Part shown: positions 1-9,020 of the stretch, in pieces
Position numbering within the stretch: position 1 is the stretch's first letter
Layout of the letters: each line of letters opens with the position of its first letter
From: Amycolatopsis thermophila
GTDB taxonomy: Bacteria; Actinomycetota; Actinomycetes; Mycobacteriales; Pseudonocardiaceae
Assembly (NCBI RefSeq): GCF_030814215.1
Contig: NZ_JAUSUT010000001.1
Span: forward strand, 5,518,001 to 5,582,000
Direction of reading: 5' to 3'
Length of the DNA: 64,000 nt
Notes under the pieces: model-generated
Told to the model about the DNA's origin: nothing
The model's input: only the letters and a program-made list of their open reading frames with translations
Database searches by the model: none
Program-made: the position numbers and the translations under genes

Positions 1-1142
1 GCCAGGAAGCTCTCCGAGGCCCTCGCCGTGGCCTGGACGAGCAGGCTGCCGGTCCCGTTGAGCGACCCGGACACCACCGCGTCGCCGCGTCCCTTTTCCT
101 GTGGCACGGGCTCGCCGGTGACCACGGACATGTCCACCGTGGAGAATCCCTCGGTGACCCGCCCGTCGACCGGAATCCGTTCCCCAGACCGGATCCGGAC
201 CATGTCGCCCACGACGACCTGCTCGACCGGCACCTCGGCCTCGGTGCCGTCACGCACGACGCGGGCCAGGTCGGGTTGCAGGTCCAGCAGTTTCTTGACC
301 GCCTGGCTGGAGCGGGTCTTCACCAGCAGCGACAGCCATTCGGAGAAGATGTGGTAGGCGGCCACGAGCACGGACACGGCGAAGAACGCCGCCGTCGGGT
401 AACCGGGAAACGCCCCGGTCAACCCGATGACCCCGCCGGCCGGCCCGGCGAACGCCCCGATCTCCAGCAGCACGTGCTGGTTGAGAATCCCGCGCCGCAG
501 CGCCTGGTAGGCCATCCGCAGGATGTGGTGCGCCACCCCGGCCACCACGATCACGGCCATCGCCCCGGCCAGCCAGGCGATCAGGGGCTCACGCACTACC
601 CCGGCCGTGCGGAGCACCAGCAGAGCCACCCCAGGAGCCGCGATTCCCGCCGGGCCCGCCACCGCCGTGCCGGGCCCGGCGGGACGCAGGATCGCGACGG
701 CGACCGGCACCATCACCACGACCACCGACAGCGGGACCAGCACCGACCACACGCCGGCCACCGTGGTGATCAACCCGATCGCCGCGAGCGCGGCGGTGAT
801 CGCGCCCAGCAGCCGGAGCCCTTCGCGGACCAGCGCCGCTTCTTCCTCCTCGAACGGGCGGAGCTTGCGCGGGTCGTACAGCAGGTAGCCGATATCGCGC
901 AGCGTGGCCAGAATCCGCTCCGGCGCGATCACCGCGGGCTCGTAGTCGACCAAGACCTGTTCGTGCGTCAGGCTGACCGCCACCTGGCCGACCCCGTCGA
1001 GCCGGCCCAGCGCTTTGTCGATCGTGCCGGTGCACAGCGAGCAGTGCAGCCCCGCGATCCGAGCCCGGATGCGGGCATGCCCCGGCTCGGCCGACGCTTC
1101 ACTCGCCCACGCCTCGGCGGGCGCCTGCGTGCCCGTGCTCAT
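1..1142 (-). CDS. Heavy-metal P1B-type ATPase, N-terminal part (runs off window)
   Basis: The protein begins with a cytosolic HMA domain (about residues 25-90) carrying the CSLC form of the CxxC metal site, then hydrophobic segments, then an actuator domain ending near a TGEP motif close to the window edge. It would pump soft-metal cations (Cu, Ag, Cd, Zn or Hg type) across the membrane. The ion-binding CPx motif and the phosphorylation DKTGT lie outside the window, so the substrate cannot be assigned. The ATG start overlaps the stop of an HMA-like remnant by 4 bp. The mercury-type genes downstream on the same strand support a role in metal resistance. Confidence 0.85.
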   Translation of the reverse strand, partial: MSTGTQAPAEAWASEASAEPGHARIRARIAGLHCSLCTGTIDKALGRLDGVGQVAVSLTHEQVLVDYEPAVIAPERILATLRDIGYLLYDPRKLRPFEEEEAALVREGLRLLGAITAALAAIGLITTVAGVWSVLVPLSVVVVMVPVAVAILRPAGPGTAVAGPAGIAAPGVALLVLRTAGVVREPLIAWLAGAMAVIVVAGVAHHILRMAYQALRRGILNQHVLLEIGAFAGPAGGVIGLTGAFPGYPTAAFFAVSVLVAAYHIFSEWLSLLVKTRSSQAVKKLLDLQPDLARVVRDGTEAEVPVEQVVVGDMVRIRSGERIPVDGRVTEGFSTVDMSVVTGEPVPQEKGRGDAVVSGSLNGTGSLLVQATARASESFL

Positions 1143-1265
1143 CCGGTCATCTCCTGTTCACTGACCCGGAAGCCGGCGGCCTCGATCCGCCGAACCAGGA
1201 CGGTGCGCTCGGCGGCGGCCGGGTCGGCACGGACTTCGACGCGTCCCTTCCACCCGCATCACCCG
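1139..1265 (-). pseudogene. HMA (heavy-metal-associated) domain remnant
   Basis: The reading frame just upstream of the ATPase gives the C-terminal half of an HMA fold (a beta strand RVEVRADP, then a helix, ending GFRVSEQE). The N-terminal half with the CxxC is not continuous with it: an in-frame stop and a frame change lie near 1255. Its stop codon overlaps the ATPase start in an ATGA, as expected for a once translationally coupled metallochaperone. I infer an internal deletion in a small HMA/MerP-like gene. Confidence 0.5.
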
Positions 1266-1277
1266 CTGCAGGCTGTC

Positions 1278-2723
1278 TCACCGAGCCCGGTGCAGGCGCA
1301 GTAAGGCACCGGTGAGGCGGCGCATGACCGGTGCTCGCAGCGCCTCGCTCGACTCGATCACGGCCGCGTTCCAGACGCCGTCCGTCCACGCCGGGTAGGG
1401 GTGGATCACCGAGGCGAGATCCCGTAGCCGTCCGCCGCGGGCGAGCAGACCGGTGAGTTCGGCGATCATCTCCCCGGCACGGGGTGCGACGATCGTGGCG
1501 CCGAGCACCCGGCCCTTGGCGTCGAGCACGACGTGGGTGAAGCCGTCGGTGTCGTCTTCGACGATCGCGCGGTCGACGTTCTCGTGCCGGAGCACCCGGA
1601 CCCGGACCGCGTCGCCGTGACGCCGGCGTGCTCGGTCTTCGGTGAGGCCGACGTGGGCGATCTCGGGGTCGGTGAACGTTACCCACGGAATCTTGTCGTG
1701 GTCGATGCGGCGCACCGGGGCGAGCAGCGCGTTGGTCGCGGCCATGCTGCCGTGCACCCCGGCGACGTGGGTGAACGCCGGTGCCCCGGTGACGTCGCCG
1801 GCCGCGTAGATGCGGTGATTGCTGGTTCGCAGCTTGGCGTCCACGGCCACGTGACCGCGTTCGTCCAGGTGGACCCCAGCCTGCTCAAGGCCGAGCCCGT
1901 CGGTCCGCGGGCGGCGGCGGGTCGCGACGAGGACCCGGTCGACGTCGATCGTCTGGGTGCGGTCGCCTCCGGTGAGCTCCAGCTGGGTGCCGTCGGCCTG
2001 CCGGGCGGCTTTGGTGACGGTGGTCGAGGTCAGCACCCGGATGCCGTCCGCGGACAGGGTCGCCGACAGCGCGATCGCGGCCCGGGGTTCCTCACGGGGC
2101 ACGAGACGTTCGGCGGCCTCGATGATGGTCACCTCGGCGCCGAGGCGGGCGAAGGCCTGCCCGAGCTCGCAGCCGACCGGGCCGCCGCCCAGCACGGCCA
2201 GCCGCGCGGGCAGCCGGGTCAGGTCCCACACGCTGTCGCTGGTCAGCGGGTCCACCTCGGTCAGGCCGGGCACCGGCGGGAGCGCCGGGGTGGAGCCGGT
2301 GGCGATCAGTGCGTGCCGGAACCGCAGCGGCCGGCCCTCGACGCGGACCTCGTCCGGCCCGGTGAACACCGCCGTGCCGGAGATGACCCGGGCACCGGCA
2401 CCGGACAGCGACGCGGGCGAGTCGACCGGCTCGATCCGCTCGATCGCATGGCGGACCTGCGCCATCACGGCCGCGAAGTCGACCCGGGGCTCGACCGGGG
2501 TGATCCCGAACCGTCCCGCCCTGCGCATCCGGTGGGCGGTGTGAGCGGCCGCAATCAGCGACTTGCTCGGCACGCACCCGGTCCACAGGCAGTCACCGCC
2601 CGTGCGGTCACGTTCGACGAGCACGACCCGCGCGCCGAGCCCGCCCGCGGTCTTGGCGGCGATGATGCCCGCGGTTCCGCCGCCGACGATGACCAGGTCG
2701 GCCACGTCGCTGCCTCGCGTCAC
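1278..2723 (-). CDS. MerA-like FAD-dependent pyridine nucleotide-disulfide oxidoreductase
   Basis: This is a two-dinucleotide-fold flavoprotein of 481 residues. It has an N-terminal GGGTAG FAD motif, the redox-active pair C45/C50 in CLWTGC, a second nucleotide-binding fold (GGGPVG), an FAD-binding YAAGDVTG motif and a C-terminal dimerisation domain with HPYPAW. It resembles the mercuric reductase/dihydrolipoamide dehydrogenase branch. It lacks both the N-terminal HMA domain and the C-terminal vicinal cysteines that deliver Hg(II) in true MerA, so another disulfide or electrophile may be its substrate. I chose the GTG start because AAGGAGG (2732-2738) sits just upstream; a longer ATG start at 2765 is open but has no such site. 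It diverges from a TetR gene. Confidence 0.85.
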   Translation of the reverse strand: MTRGSDVADLVIVGGGTAGIIAAKTAGGLGARVVLVERDRTGGDCLWTGCVPSKSLIAAAHTAHRMRRAGRFGITPVEPRVDFAAVMAQVRHAIERIEPVDSPASLSGAGARVISGTAVFTGPDEVRVEGRPLRFRHALIATGSTPALPPVPGLTEVDPLTSDSVWDLTRLPARLAVLGGGPVGCELGQAFARLGAEVTIIEAAERLVPREEPRAAIALSATLSADGIRVLTSTTVTKAARQADGTQLELTGGDRTQTIDVDRVLVATRRRPRTDGLGLEQAGVHLDERGHVAVDAKLRTSNHRIYAAGDVTGAPAFTHVAGVHGSMAATNALLAPVRRIDHDKIPWVTFTDPEIAHVGLTEDRARRRHGDAVRVRVLRHENVDRAIVEDDTDGFTHVVLDAKGRVLGATIVAPRAGEMIAELTGLLARGGRLRDLASVIHPYPAWTDGVWNAAVIESSEALRAPVMRRLTGALLRLHRAR

Positions 2724-2844
2724 GCTGTTGCCCTCCTTGCGAACCCCGGACTCATCGTCAAGCACACCAGACCCAGCCGCGCGGCGAGCGGGGTTTGTCA
2801 GCCGTCAGACACTGCGATTGGCCCGATCGACACCGGCGAGTCAT

Positions 2845-2864
2845 CCTGGAACGAGCGGTTCAGG
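2845..2864. promoter_or_regulatory. Candidate TetR operator (imperfect inverted repeat)
   Basis: CCTGGAAC and GTTCAGG face each other across five bases (one extra base in the left arm). The site lies 13 bp upstream of the TetR start, in the divergent intergenic region. Operator function is inferred from position only. Confidence 0.35.
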
Positions 2865-2877
2865 TTGGAGGCGCAGG

Positions 2878-3486
2878 ATGCCGGATGTCAAGCATTTCGA
2901 CCCCTCGGCGGTGATCGGCGCCGTGATGCAGCTGCTGTGGCAGCGCGGCTGGGCCGACACCGGGATCGCCGACATCGTGGACACCACCGGCATCAGCCGG
3001 TCCAGCCTGTACGCGACGTTCGGCAGCAAGCAGGACCTGTGCCTGGCCGCGTTGCGCCGCTACCTGGCCGAGCACGCCGAGCCCGCGTTCACCGCGCTGG
3101 AGACCGGCGGGCGAGGCTTGCCGACGATCGCGGAGTTCTTCGGCGGGCTGATCACCGCCCGCTGCACTGGGCCGCGGGCCCGCTGGGGCTGTCTGGCCAC
3201 CAACCTCCAGACCGGCGGGCAGGCGCCCTTCCGGGACGCGCTCGCCGAACACCACCAGCGGGTGCGGGACGCGCTGCGGACCGCGCTGGACTCGGCCGAT
3301 CGCCTCGGCCAGCTCCGCCCGGACCTCGACCTCGACGCCACTGCCGAACACCTCGTGCTGCTGGCCCAAGGCGTCAACGTGCGCTCGCGGGCGGGCGCCG
3401 ACGCCTCGACCCTGCGCAGCGCGGTCGCCGCGGCCCTGAACGCGCTGGGGCGTCCCGGCGATACCACCGACACCTGGCCACGCTGA
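2878..3486 (+). CDS. TetR/AcrR-family transcriptional regulator
   Basis: A 202-residue repressor-type protein. The N-terminal helix-turn-helix (about residues 12-55) reads GIADIVDTTGISRSSLYATFGSKQ, the classic TetR recognition helix and FGSK/FxSK turn. The C-terminal half is helical with an RWGCLATNLQ segment, as in TetR proteins that sense electrophiles (YxaF/AcuR-like). The start is the ATG with GGAGG 7 bp upstream; a much longer open frame runs in from 2563 antisense to the flavoprotein and is rejected. It diverges from the MerA-like flavoprotein and is followed 35 bp later by an AhpD-like gene, which suggests it controls both. Confidence 0.85.
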   Translation: MPDVKHFDPSAVIGAVMQLLWQRGWADTGIADIVDTTGISRSSLYATFGSKQDLCLAALRRYLAEHAEPAFTALETGGRGLPTIAEFFGGLITARCTGPRARWGCLATNLQTGGQAPFRDALAEHHQRVRDALRTALDSADRLGQLRPDLDLDATAEHLVLLAQGVNVRSRAGADASTLRSAVAAALNALGRPGDTTDTWPR

Positions 3487-3521
3487 CCCACGACAAGGAT
3501 CCGACAACACGGAGGAAACCG

Positions 3522-4070
3522 ATGACGGAGTTCACCATCCACGACGAGCACACCGCCCCGGCCGAGGTCGCCCCGGCGCTGGCCAAGATCCACAAGGGAC
3601 TGGGGTTCATCCCCAACCTGTACGGCATCATGGCCGAATCCCCGCAGGCGTTCAACGCCTACCAGGCATTGTCGGAGCAGTTCCGCAAGACGTCGCTGCC
3701 CAAGGGCGGACAGGACGTCGTCTGGCTCACCGTAAGCCGTGACAACGCCTGCCACTACTGCATGGCCGTGCACTCCACCAACGCCCTGCGGTCCGGTTTG
3801 GACAGTGAAACGGTCACCGCGCTGCGCGAGGGCAAACCACTCGCCGACCCACGGCTGGAGGCCATCCACCGCTTCGCCCACGCCGTGGTCGCCGAGCAGG
3901 GCAACGTCGGACAGGATGAGGTGCGGCAGTTCCTGGCCGCCGGGTTCGCGCAGCGGCAGATCCTGGACGTCATCGTTGGCGTCGCGATGAAGACACTGTC
4001 CAACTACATCAACCATCTCGCCCACACACCGCTCGACGACGCGTTCACCGCGCAGGCGTGGGAAGCCTGA
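3522..4070 (+). CDS. AhpD-like/carboxymuconolactone decarboxylase-family peroxidase
   Basis: A 182-residue all-helical protein with the AhpD active-site signature CHYCMAVHS (a CxxC with downstream His). Family members are alkylhydroperoxidases or disulfide-dependent detoxifying enzymes, often under TetR control beside flavoprotein reductases. The start has a GGAGGA site 6 bp upstream. The stop overlaps the ATG of the next gene (TGATG), so the two were translationally coupled. Confidence 0.85.
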   Translation: MTEFTIHDEHTAPAEVAPALAKIHKGLGFIPNLYGIMAESPQAFNAYQALSEQFRKTSLPKGGQDVVWLTVSRDNACHYCMAVHSTNALRSGLDSETVTALREGKPLADPRLEAIHRFAHAVVAEQGNVGQDEVRQFLAAGFAQRQILDVIVGVAMKTLSNYINHLAHTPLDDAFTAQAWEA

Positions 4071-4739
4071 TGGCGAACCGCCCGCGGGTCGTGGTCTTCG
4101 ACGTGGTGGAAACCCTGATGTCGCTGGAGCCGTTGCGACACCGTTTCAGCGAGATCGGCGCGCCGCCGGAGTTGCTGGAGCGCTGGTTCGACCGGCTCCT
4201 GCGTGACGGATGGCGCTCACGTTGGCCGGTGACTACGCACCGTTCCCACGGTCGCCGCGGCCGCGCTGCGCACGCTGACGCGTGGCGCGGCCGGCGACGA
4301 CGCCGCCGAGCACGTCCTGGCCGGATTCGCCGAGCTACCGGCGCATCGCGACGCCGAGCCGGCACTGCGGCTGCTGGCCGAGCACCGGATCCGCGTGGTG
4401 TGCCTGAGCAACGGAGCGACGCGGACCACCCGGGATTTCCTGCAACGCACCGGGCTGACACCCTACGTCGAGCAGGTGCTGTCCGTCGCCGACGTGCGCA
4501 GCTGGAAGCCACCCGCACGGGTCTACCACTACGCGCTGGAGAAGACGGACTGCGTGGCCGAGCAGGCCGCGCTGGTGGCCGTGCACGCCTTCGACTACCA
4601 CGGCGCACACCGGGTAGGCCTGACCACGGGATGGTCCAGCCGGCTCGAAGGCTACTACGCCGAGATCTTCGCACCCGCGGACATCGTCGGCGCCGACCTC
4701 GTCGAGGTAGCGCAAGGCTTGCTGGACCTGCCTGCCTAG
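4070..4739 (+). pseudogene. HAD-family dehalogenase (haloacid dehalogenase type II-like), two frameshifts
   Basis: The first frame gives the HAD nucleophile motif (FDVVETL) and the cap start. Around 4210 the homology moves to a second frame (TLAGDYAPFP) and around 4247 to a third, which continues through motif II (CLSNGATRT), motif III (SWKPPARVYHYAL) and motif IV (VAVHAFDYHGAHRVGL) to a TAG. The three pieces together match a full-length enzyme of about 220 residues. Either two small indels inactivated it or the assembly has errors here. It was coupled to the AhpD-like gene. Confidence 0.75.
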
Positions 4740-4769
4740 CGCCTGGGTCGCGCCCCTTGTCCCGCAGCG

Positions 4770-5615
4770 CTGACCGGGTGCGCCGCGACCGTCGGCGCGG
4801 ACACCACGCTCGTGCGGATCGTGCGCAAGGCGAGCAGGCCCAGGGCGGCAAGGCGCCCGTGCAACGGCTGGCTGGCAACCCGGCCTGGCGGGATGATCGC
4901 CGCGGTGGCGGTGCTGATGTTGCCTGCCCGTGCGCGCTGGGCCTAGCCACCCCCCACCACGATTATGGCCGGCGCCGACCTCGGCATCCTGGTGAAGTGC
5001 GCCGACGTGCTGGAACGGCCCAAGACGATCGATATCGTGGTGTTCGACAAGACCGTCACCATGACCCTGGGCCGGGTGTGGCTCACCGACCCCGTCCGCA
5101 CCGCAGCCACCACCCGGACGAGCTGTTGCGGCACGCGGCCGGTGGTGGAAGGGGTTCCGAACACCTCCTCTGCGCGGCCATCGTCGCCGGCGCGCAGGAG
5201 CGGACTCTCAGCCTGCCGCGCACGGAGGAAGGAAGGCCGCACGGTCGTGAATGCCGGATGGGACGGCGACGTCCCGGCGTTCTCGGGGCCGTCGACCCCG
5301 TGAAGGACGACCCTCCCGACGTGGTCCGGAAGTCGCATGGCTGGGTCTGCACGTCGCGATGATCACCGGCGATGACGACGCGCCCGCCCTGGTACAGGCC
5401 GACTTCGGAATCGTCATCGGCACCGGACCTAAGTTGGCCATCGAGTCCTCCGACATCACGCCGACGTCGGGCCGGCTAGCCGCACGCTGCGCACCACCTA
5501 CCACAACCTCGGCTGGGCATTCGGCTACGACACCGCCGCCATCCCGCTCGCCGCTCTCGGGTTGCTCAACCCGGTCATCGTCGCCGCGGACGCGCTGGTC
5601 AGGCGAAGATGCCCA
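4770..5615 (+). pseudogene. CPx-type copper ATPase remnant, fragmented
   Basis: Recognisable P1B-ATPase pieces appear in order but in different frames. They are a VGADTTLVRIV segment, the CPCALGLATP ion site, the phosphorylation motif changed to DKTVT (Gly lost from DKTGT), a MITGDD segment, VQADFGIVIGTG, and the final transmembrane stretch ending LGLLNPVIVAA. Large parts of the P- and N-domains are deleted between 5060 and 5340. It is a decayed ATPase, not a functional gene. Confidence 0.75.
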
Positions 5616-5976
5616 GCAGGGTCGTCAGCCCGTACAACGTGGCGTACGTGCCGACCGCAATGCCGACAATCGCGAGCAAGGGCCATCGCCAGCGCCGCAT
5701 CCCCGCGACGTTGCACTGGTTGCGGCGCCGCAGCGACAGCCACACCAGACCCGCGAGCACGGCCAGGCCCCCGAGGCGGAACCACCACGCGTAGCCGTCG
5801 TAGAGGTTCGTCGCCCACGCGAACGCGGTTCCCGCGGTGACCGCGCCGAGCAGCGCCAGCACGGTCGGGCCGACGCAGCAGAGGATCCCCACCAGCCCGC
5901 CGGCCAGGCCGATCCGCCACGTCGGCAGCCGATCAGTCCTGGCCTTGCCGGCCCTCTCACGATGGGATGTAGCCAC
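5599..5976 (-). CDS. MerT-like small membrane protein with vicinal cysteines
   Basis: A 125-residue protein with about three membrane helices. The first contains LCCVGPTVLALLG, closely matching the CCVGP motif in helix 1 of MerT, which carries Hg(II) inward. A further cysteine (RNQCNV) lies in the loop after helix 2, where MerT has its second cysteine pair. It is last in a run on the minus strand after the ECF sigma/anti-sigma pair and a second membrane protein. Assignment to mercury import is an inference from the motif and the merA and merB remnants in the island. Confidence 0.6.
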   Translation of the reverse strand: MATSHRERAGKARTDRLPTWRIGLAGGLVGILCCVGPTVLALLGAVTAGTAFAWATNLYDGYAWWFRLGGLAVLAGLVWLSLRRRNQCNVAGMRRWRWPLLAIVGIAVGTYATLYGLTTLLGIFA

Positions 5977-6061
5977 GGTGCTCCGTTCGCGATCTTGCCA
6001 ACCATTTCAGCGCGGCGATTGCGCGGTTGGCCACGGAACTGTCAGCGAGACGACACAGGCG

Positions 6062-6520
6062 TCACGAGGTGGCGCGGCGGCGCAGCCCGTAGAGCGCGCC
6101 GGCGGTGACCAGGCCGTAAAGCACGTGGCCCATGAGGCTGAGCCATTGGTCCTTGCCGATGTGGAAGACCATGCCGCGCATGATCGGGTCGGCGGTCACG
6201 CTCAACCACAGCGGCATGATCACCAGCGCGCCGAGCACCCACCACACCACGCCGTACACCACGCCGGCGCCCAGCAGCGGGCCGATCCTGCCGGCCAGTG
6301 GCCAGACCAGCACCGCGAAGATGACGCCGATTACCGCCGAGTTGACCAGGTGCACGACGAATCCGACGACGGCGTTGTCGACGCCGATGAGCATCCCGAT
6401 CATCGGCAGCATGCCCATCATCGCCATCAGCACGCCGAAGACGACGCCGCCGGTCAGCCCGGCGATGGCTCCGTTCGCGAGGCGGGCGCTGGTTCCGCTC
6501 AAGTGCGCGGTGGTGGACAT
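6062..6520 (-). CDS. Four-helix integral membrane protein, function unknown
   Basis: A 152-residue hydrophobic protein with about four membrane spans rich in Gly, Val and Met (GLTGGVVFGVLMAMMGMLP near the N-terminus) and short basic ends. I do not recognise a family with certainty; it looks like the small membrane proteins of the YagU/DUF1440 type. A frameshifted relative lies at about 7940-8250 on the same strand. It sits 70 bp downstream of the anti-sigma gene and 86 bp upstream of the MerT-like gene, probably one transcription unit. Confidence 0.6.
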   Translation of the reverse strand: MSTTAHLSGTSARLANGAIAGLTGGVVFGVLMAMMGMLPMIGMLIGVDNAVVGFVVHLVNSAVIGVIFAVLVWPLAGRIGPLLGAGVVYGVVWWVLGALVIMPLWLSVTADPIMRGMVFHIGKDQWLSLMGHVLYGLVTAGALYGLRRRATS

Positions 6521-6589
6521 GATCGGCTCCTCACTGACAGGACGGTGCTGTCAGGTATGGAGACGACGTGGCTTAGCTGGTGATTGCGC

Positions 6590-7270
6590 TCAATTCGCGG
6601 GCAGGCGCTGGGCCAGGGTCGCGAGCCGGCCGGTCGGGAGCGCGGCGGCCACCAGCAGGTCCTCATGGGGGCAGTACACGGTGATTCCCTCGCGGTCGAC
6701 GGTCCACGGCATGTCACCGGGTGGTGCGTGCTGGGCGTCCGGGGGTGTTCCGACCGGCCGATCGGCGTGCGCGACCAGTAGCTCGACGCCGTCCAGCCGG
6801 TAGTACTGCAGCCGCAGCTCTGCCGCCCCGGCCTGCACGGTCCAGCCCTGGCCGTGCGCGACCGGGCCCGCATCCGGCGAAACAGGCCGGCCGGTCGGGG
6901 CGGGGATGCGCTGCGCGGCTTCCACCACGGTGGTGATCGCCGGCGGGTCGGCACCACGCTCGGGCAGTGCGAGCGCGACCAGCGCGACTACCGCGGCCGC
7001 CACCGCCAGCGCTCCGGCCGTGAGCGACCGCACCCGTCGTTGCGGCGGCCGGGTCCGGGCGGCCAGTTCGACCGTCATGCGCACGCGGTCGGCCAGGTCG
7101 TGAGGTGCTGTGTCGCGCAGTTGGGCGGTGGCCCTGCGTCCGGCCCGGTCTTCGCGCACCGCCTGCCAGCAGTCGGCGCAGGTCAGCAGGTGCGCGTCGA
7201 ACTCGGCGGCGGCCTGGTCGTCCAGCTCTCCGGCGAGAAACGCGGCCAGCGACTGTTCATGCGTGTCCAT
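6590..7270 (-). CDS. Anti-sigma factor (zinc-binding ZAS type), single-pass membrane protein
   Basis: A 226-residue protein. Residues 25-36 carry the zinc-binding anti-sigma signature FDAHLLTCADCW (HxxxCxxC). After a basic linker, one membrane helix (about residues 84-105) leads to an extracytoplasmic domain. Such proteins hold their partner ECF sigma factor inactive until a cell-surface or thiol stress signal releases it. The gene overlaps the end of the sigma gene by 14 bp. Confidence 0.85.
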   Translation of the reverse strand: MDTHEQSLAAFLAGELDDQAAAEFDAHLLTCADCWQAVREDRAGRRATAQLRDTAPHDLADRVRMTVELAARTRPPQRRVRSLTAGALAVAAAVVALVALALPERGADPPAITTVVEAAQRIPAPTGRPVSPDAGPVAHGQGWTVQAGAAELRLQYYRLDGVELLVAHADRPVGTPPDAQHAPPGDMPWTVDREGITVYCPHEDLLVAAALPTGRLATLAQRLPAN

Positions 7271-7805
7271 GGCCGCCTCCCGTCCGCGGCCGGGTGCCGG
7301 CCAGCAGCACGGCCAGCTTGCGGCGTCCGCGGTGCACTCTGGCCAGCACCGTGCCGCGCGGGCAGCGCAGGATCTCGGCTGTCTCCCGCGCGGTGTAACC
7401 TGCGACGTCCATCAACAGCACACACCACCGCTGTGGCTCCGGCAGCCGTGCCAGCGCGGTTTCGATCTCGGCTCGGTCGAGCGCCGTGATCGCCAGCTCG
7501 TCCACTGCGTCCGCGGCCACGACCTCGCCCGCCTCGGCCTCGGGCGCCTCGATCGGACGACGCGATTCCCGCCGTGCCTGGGAGCGGGCCGCGTTCAGGC
7601 AGATCGCCGCCAGCCACGCCCGCGTGTTCTCGCCGTGGTGCTGATCGAAATGAGTGAACGCCCGCAGGTAGGTCTCCTGCACCAGGTCGTCGGCCTGCGC
7701 CGGATCCGCCGCCGCATGCCGGGCGATCCGGTACAGCGCCTCCAGGTGCGGCAGGGTCGCATCGAGGAACGCCCGGTGTGCCGCGCCGCCGTCCCTGCCA
7801 CGCAT
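7257..7805 (-). CDS. ECF-type RNA polymerase sigma factor
   Basis: Region 2 (DLVQETYLRAFTHF, then TRAWLAAICLNAARSQAR) and region 4 (LPEPQRWCVLLMDVAGYTARETAEI, then GTVLARVHRGRR) are both intact, giving about 182 residues from the chosen ATG. Further in-frame starts exist upstream at 7853 and 7892, but the extra sequence does not look like protein. With the overlapping anti-sigma gene it forms a sigma/anti-sigma pair that probably drives its own operon, including the two membrane proteins. Confidence 0.85.
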   Translation of the reverse strand: MRGRDGGAAHRAFLDATLPHLEALYRIARHAAADPAQADDLVQETYLRAFTHFDQHHGENTRAWLAAICLNAARSQARRESRRPIEAPEAEAGEVVAADAVDELAITALDRAEIETALARLPEPQRWCVLLMDVAGYTARETAEILRCPRGTVLARVHRGRRKLAVLLAGTRPRTGGGHGHA

Positions 7806-7939
7806 CCGACCTGTCCCATCTACCCGCACATCACCATAGACGCCGGGGACCATCCCGTGATTGCGTCGGCCGCCCGCGGCGGCGAACCGCAAGCGGCCGC
7901 GATCGCATCAGAGTTCTCCACCTCTGCGTGCCGCTCGAC

Positions 7940-8250
7940 CGACGTCCGGGCCGGTCCTGCCCAGCGACCACGCTGTACATCAGATGTCCGAGCGCGGACG
8001 CCCACGGCGTGAACAGCGGTGCGGCCACGAGGTCGACCGCCGTCCACCCGAGGCACCGGATGACCAGCCAGACGACGATGCCGAACACCATTCCCGTTCC
8101 GGCGCGCCGGACCTGGTCGCCGCCGCGCGGGTTGACGGCACCGACGATCGCGGCGAGCACCCATGCCCGGCACCGCCGCCATCATCATGTGCACGACCAG
8201 CCCCATCACCGGCGCGCCGACGCTGAAGCTCCCGTCCAACGTCCTCGGAT
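7940..8250 (-). pseudogene. Frameshifted small membrane protein
   Basis: Two adjacent frames give hydrophobic pieces that fit one protein: a first part with GAPVMGLVVHMMMAAVPG and a second with GTGMVFGIVVWLVI then PLFTPWASALGHLMYSVVAG. The pattern resembles the intact membrane protein encoded at 6062-6520. A frame change near 8160 breaks it. It lies just upstream of the ECF sigma gene. Confidence 0.5.
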
Positions 8251-8699
8251 TCCTTGTCCCCGCGCGAACCCGGTATCAAGGGCGCGCCGACCAGAAGTGT
8301 CAGCAGGATGACACGGGCGGCGGGAGAATGTGTTTCGTTCGTGTGCTGTGTCCGTCGCTTCGCGGCAAGGTCAGTCGGCAGTGCTGCGGGTATCGAGCCG
8401 GTCGACCACGTCGAAAACGACGCAGGCGCTGCGGCCGCCGCCGGGCCCGCCGTGCCTGCCAGCCCAGCGCAACCGCCGGGAAGCCCAGCAGCCCCAGCAG
8501 CAGGACTCCACCCGGAAGTGCCCGGTCACCGAGCCGGCCACGACGCTGCTCACCAGACATATCCGCCGACCAGCAGTCGTTCCGCCGTTCCCCACTTCCG
8601 GTCGGGCGCGCCTGACGATCACCTCCGGCGCGACCGCAGGGTCTGCCGCCAGGGGAGTCAAGCGCGGCGATGGCAGCGGGGATCGGTCCCGCGGAAGTC
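8251..8699. other. No confident gene
   Basis: The minus strand has an 86-codon open frame (8300-8560) with one hydrophobic stretch (GGVLLLGLLGFPAVALGW) followed by an arginine-rich tail. It could be the wreck of another small membrane protein. Nothing else here looks coding. Confidence 0.3.
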
Positions 8700-9010
8700 T
8701 CACTTGCCGGTGAGCGCGGCGCAGTTGGCGGTTTCGAACTCGTCGATGCGGTCGAGGAGTTGCGTCAGCTCGGCGATGCGGGCGCGGGTTCGGTGCCACC
8801 GTCCGGAGTTGCCGGGCGAGGTGCGGACGGATGCGCTCGTCGGGCCGGGTCGGGCAGACCTCGGTGAGGTCGCTGATCTCGTCGGGGGTCAGGCCGGGCG
8901 AGCGGAGGTTTCGGCCGCGCGGACCCCCACAGTGCGGATTCGTCGTACAACCGCCGATCGTCATCGGCGTGCTCGTCGACGCGGCGCCCAGCCGCTCACG
9001 GTGCTTCGGC
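8700..9010 (-). pseudogene. MerR-family regulator remnant
   Basis: Pieces in three frames line up with the intact MerR regulator at 12462-12905. RRLYDESALWGS corresponds to the end of its DNA-binding domain. LTPDEISDLTEVCPTRPDERIRPHLARQL matches LTLAEIRDLARKCPQPNDELIGPRLAGLL in the intact gene. IAELTQLLDRIDEFETANCAALTGK matches its C-terminal dimerisation helix. At least two frame changes and loss of the N-terminal HTH make it non-functional. Confidence 0.6.
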
Positions 9011-9020
9011 TGGGCGCTGG

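Noticed and set aside
2563-2877. Upstream extension of the TetR gene
   Set aside because: The extra 105 codons are antisense to the flavoprotein start, have no TetR similarity, and the ATG at 2878 has a good ribosome site.
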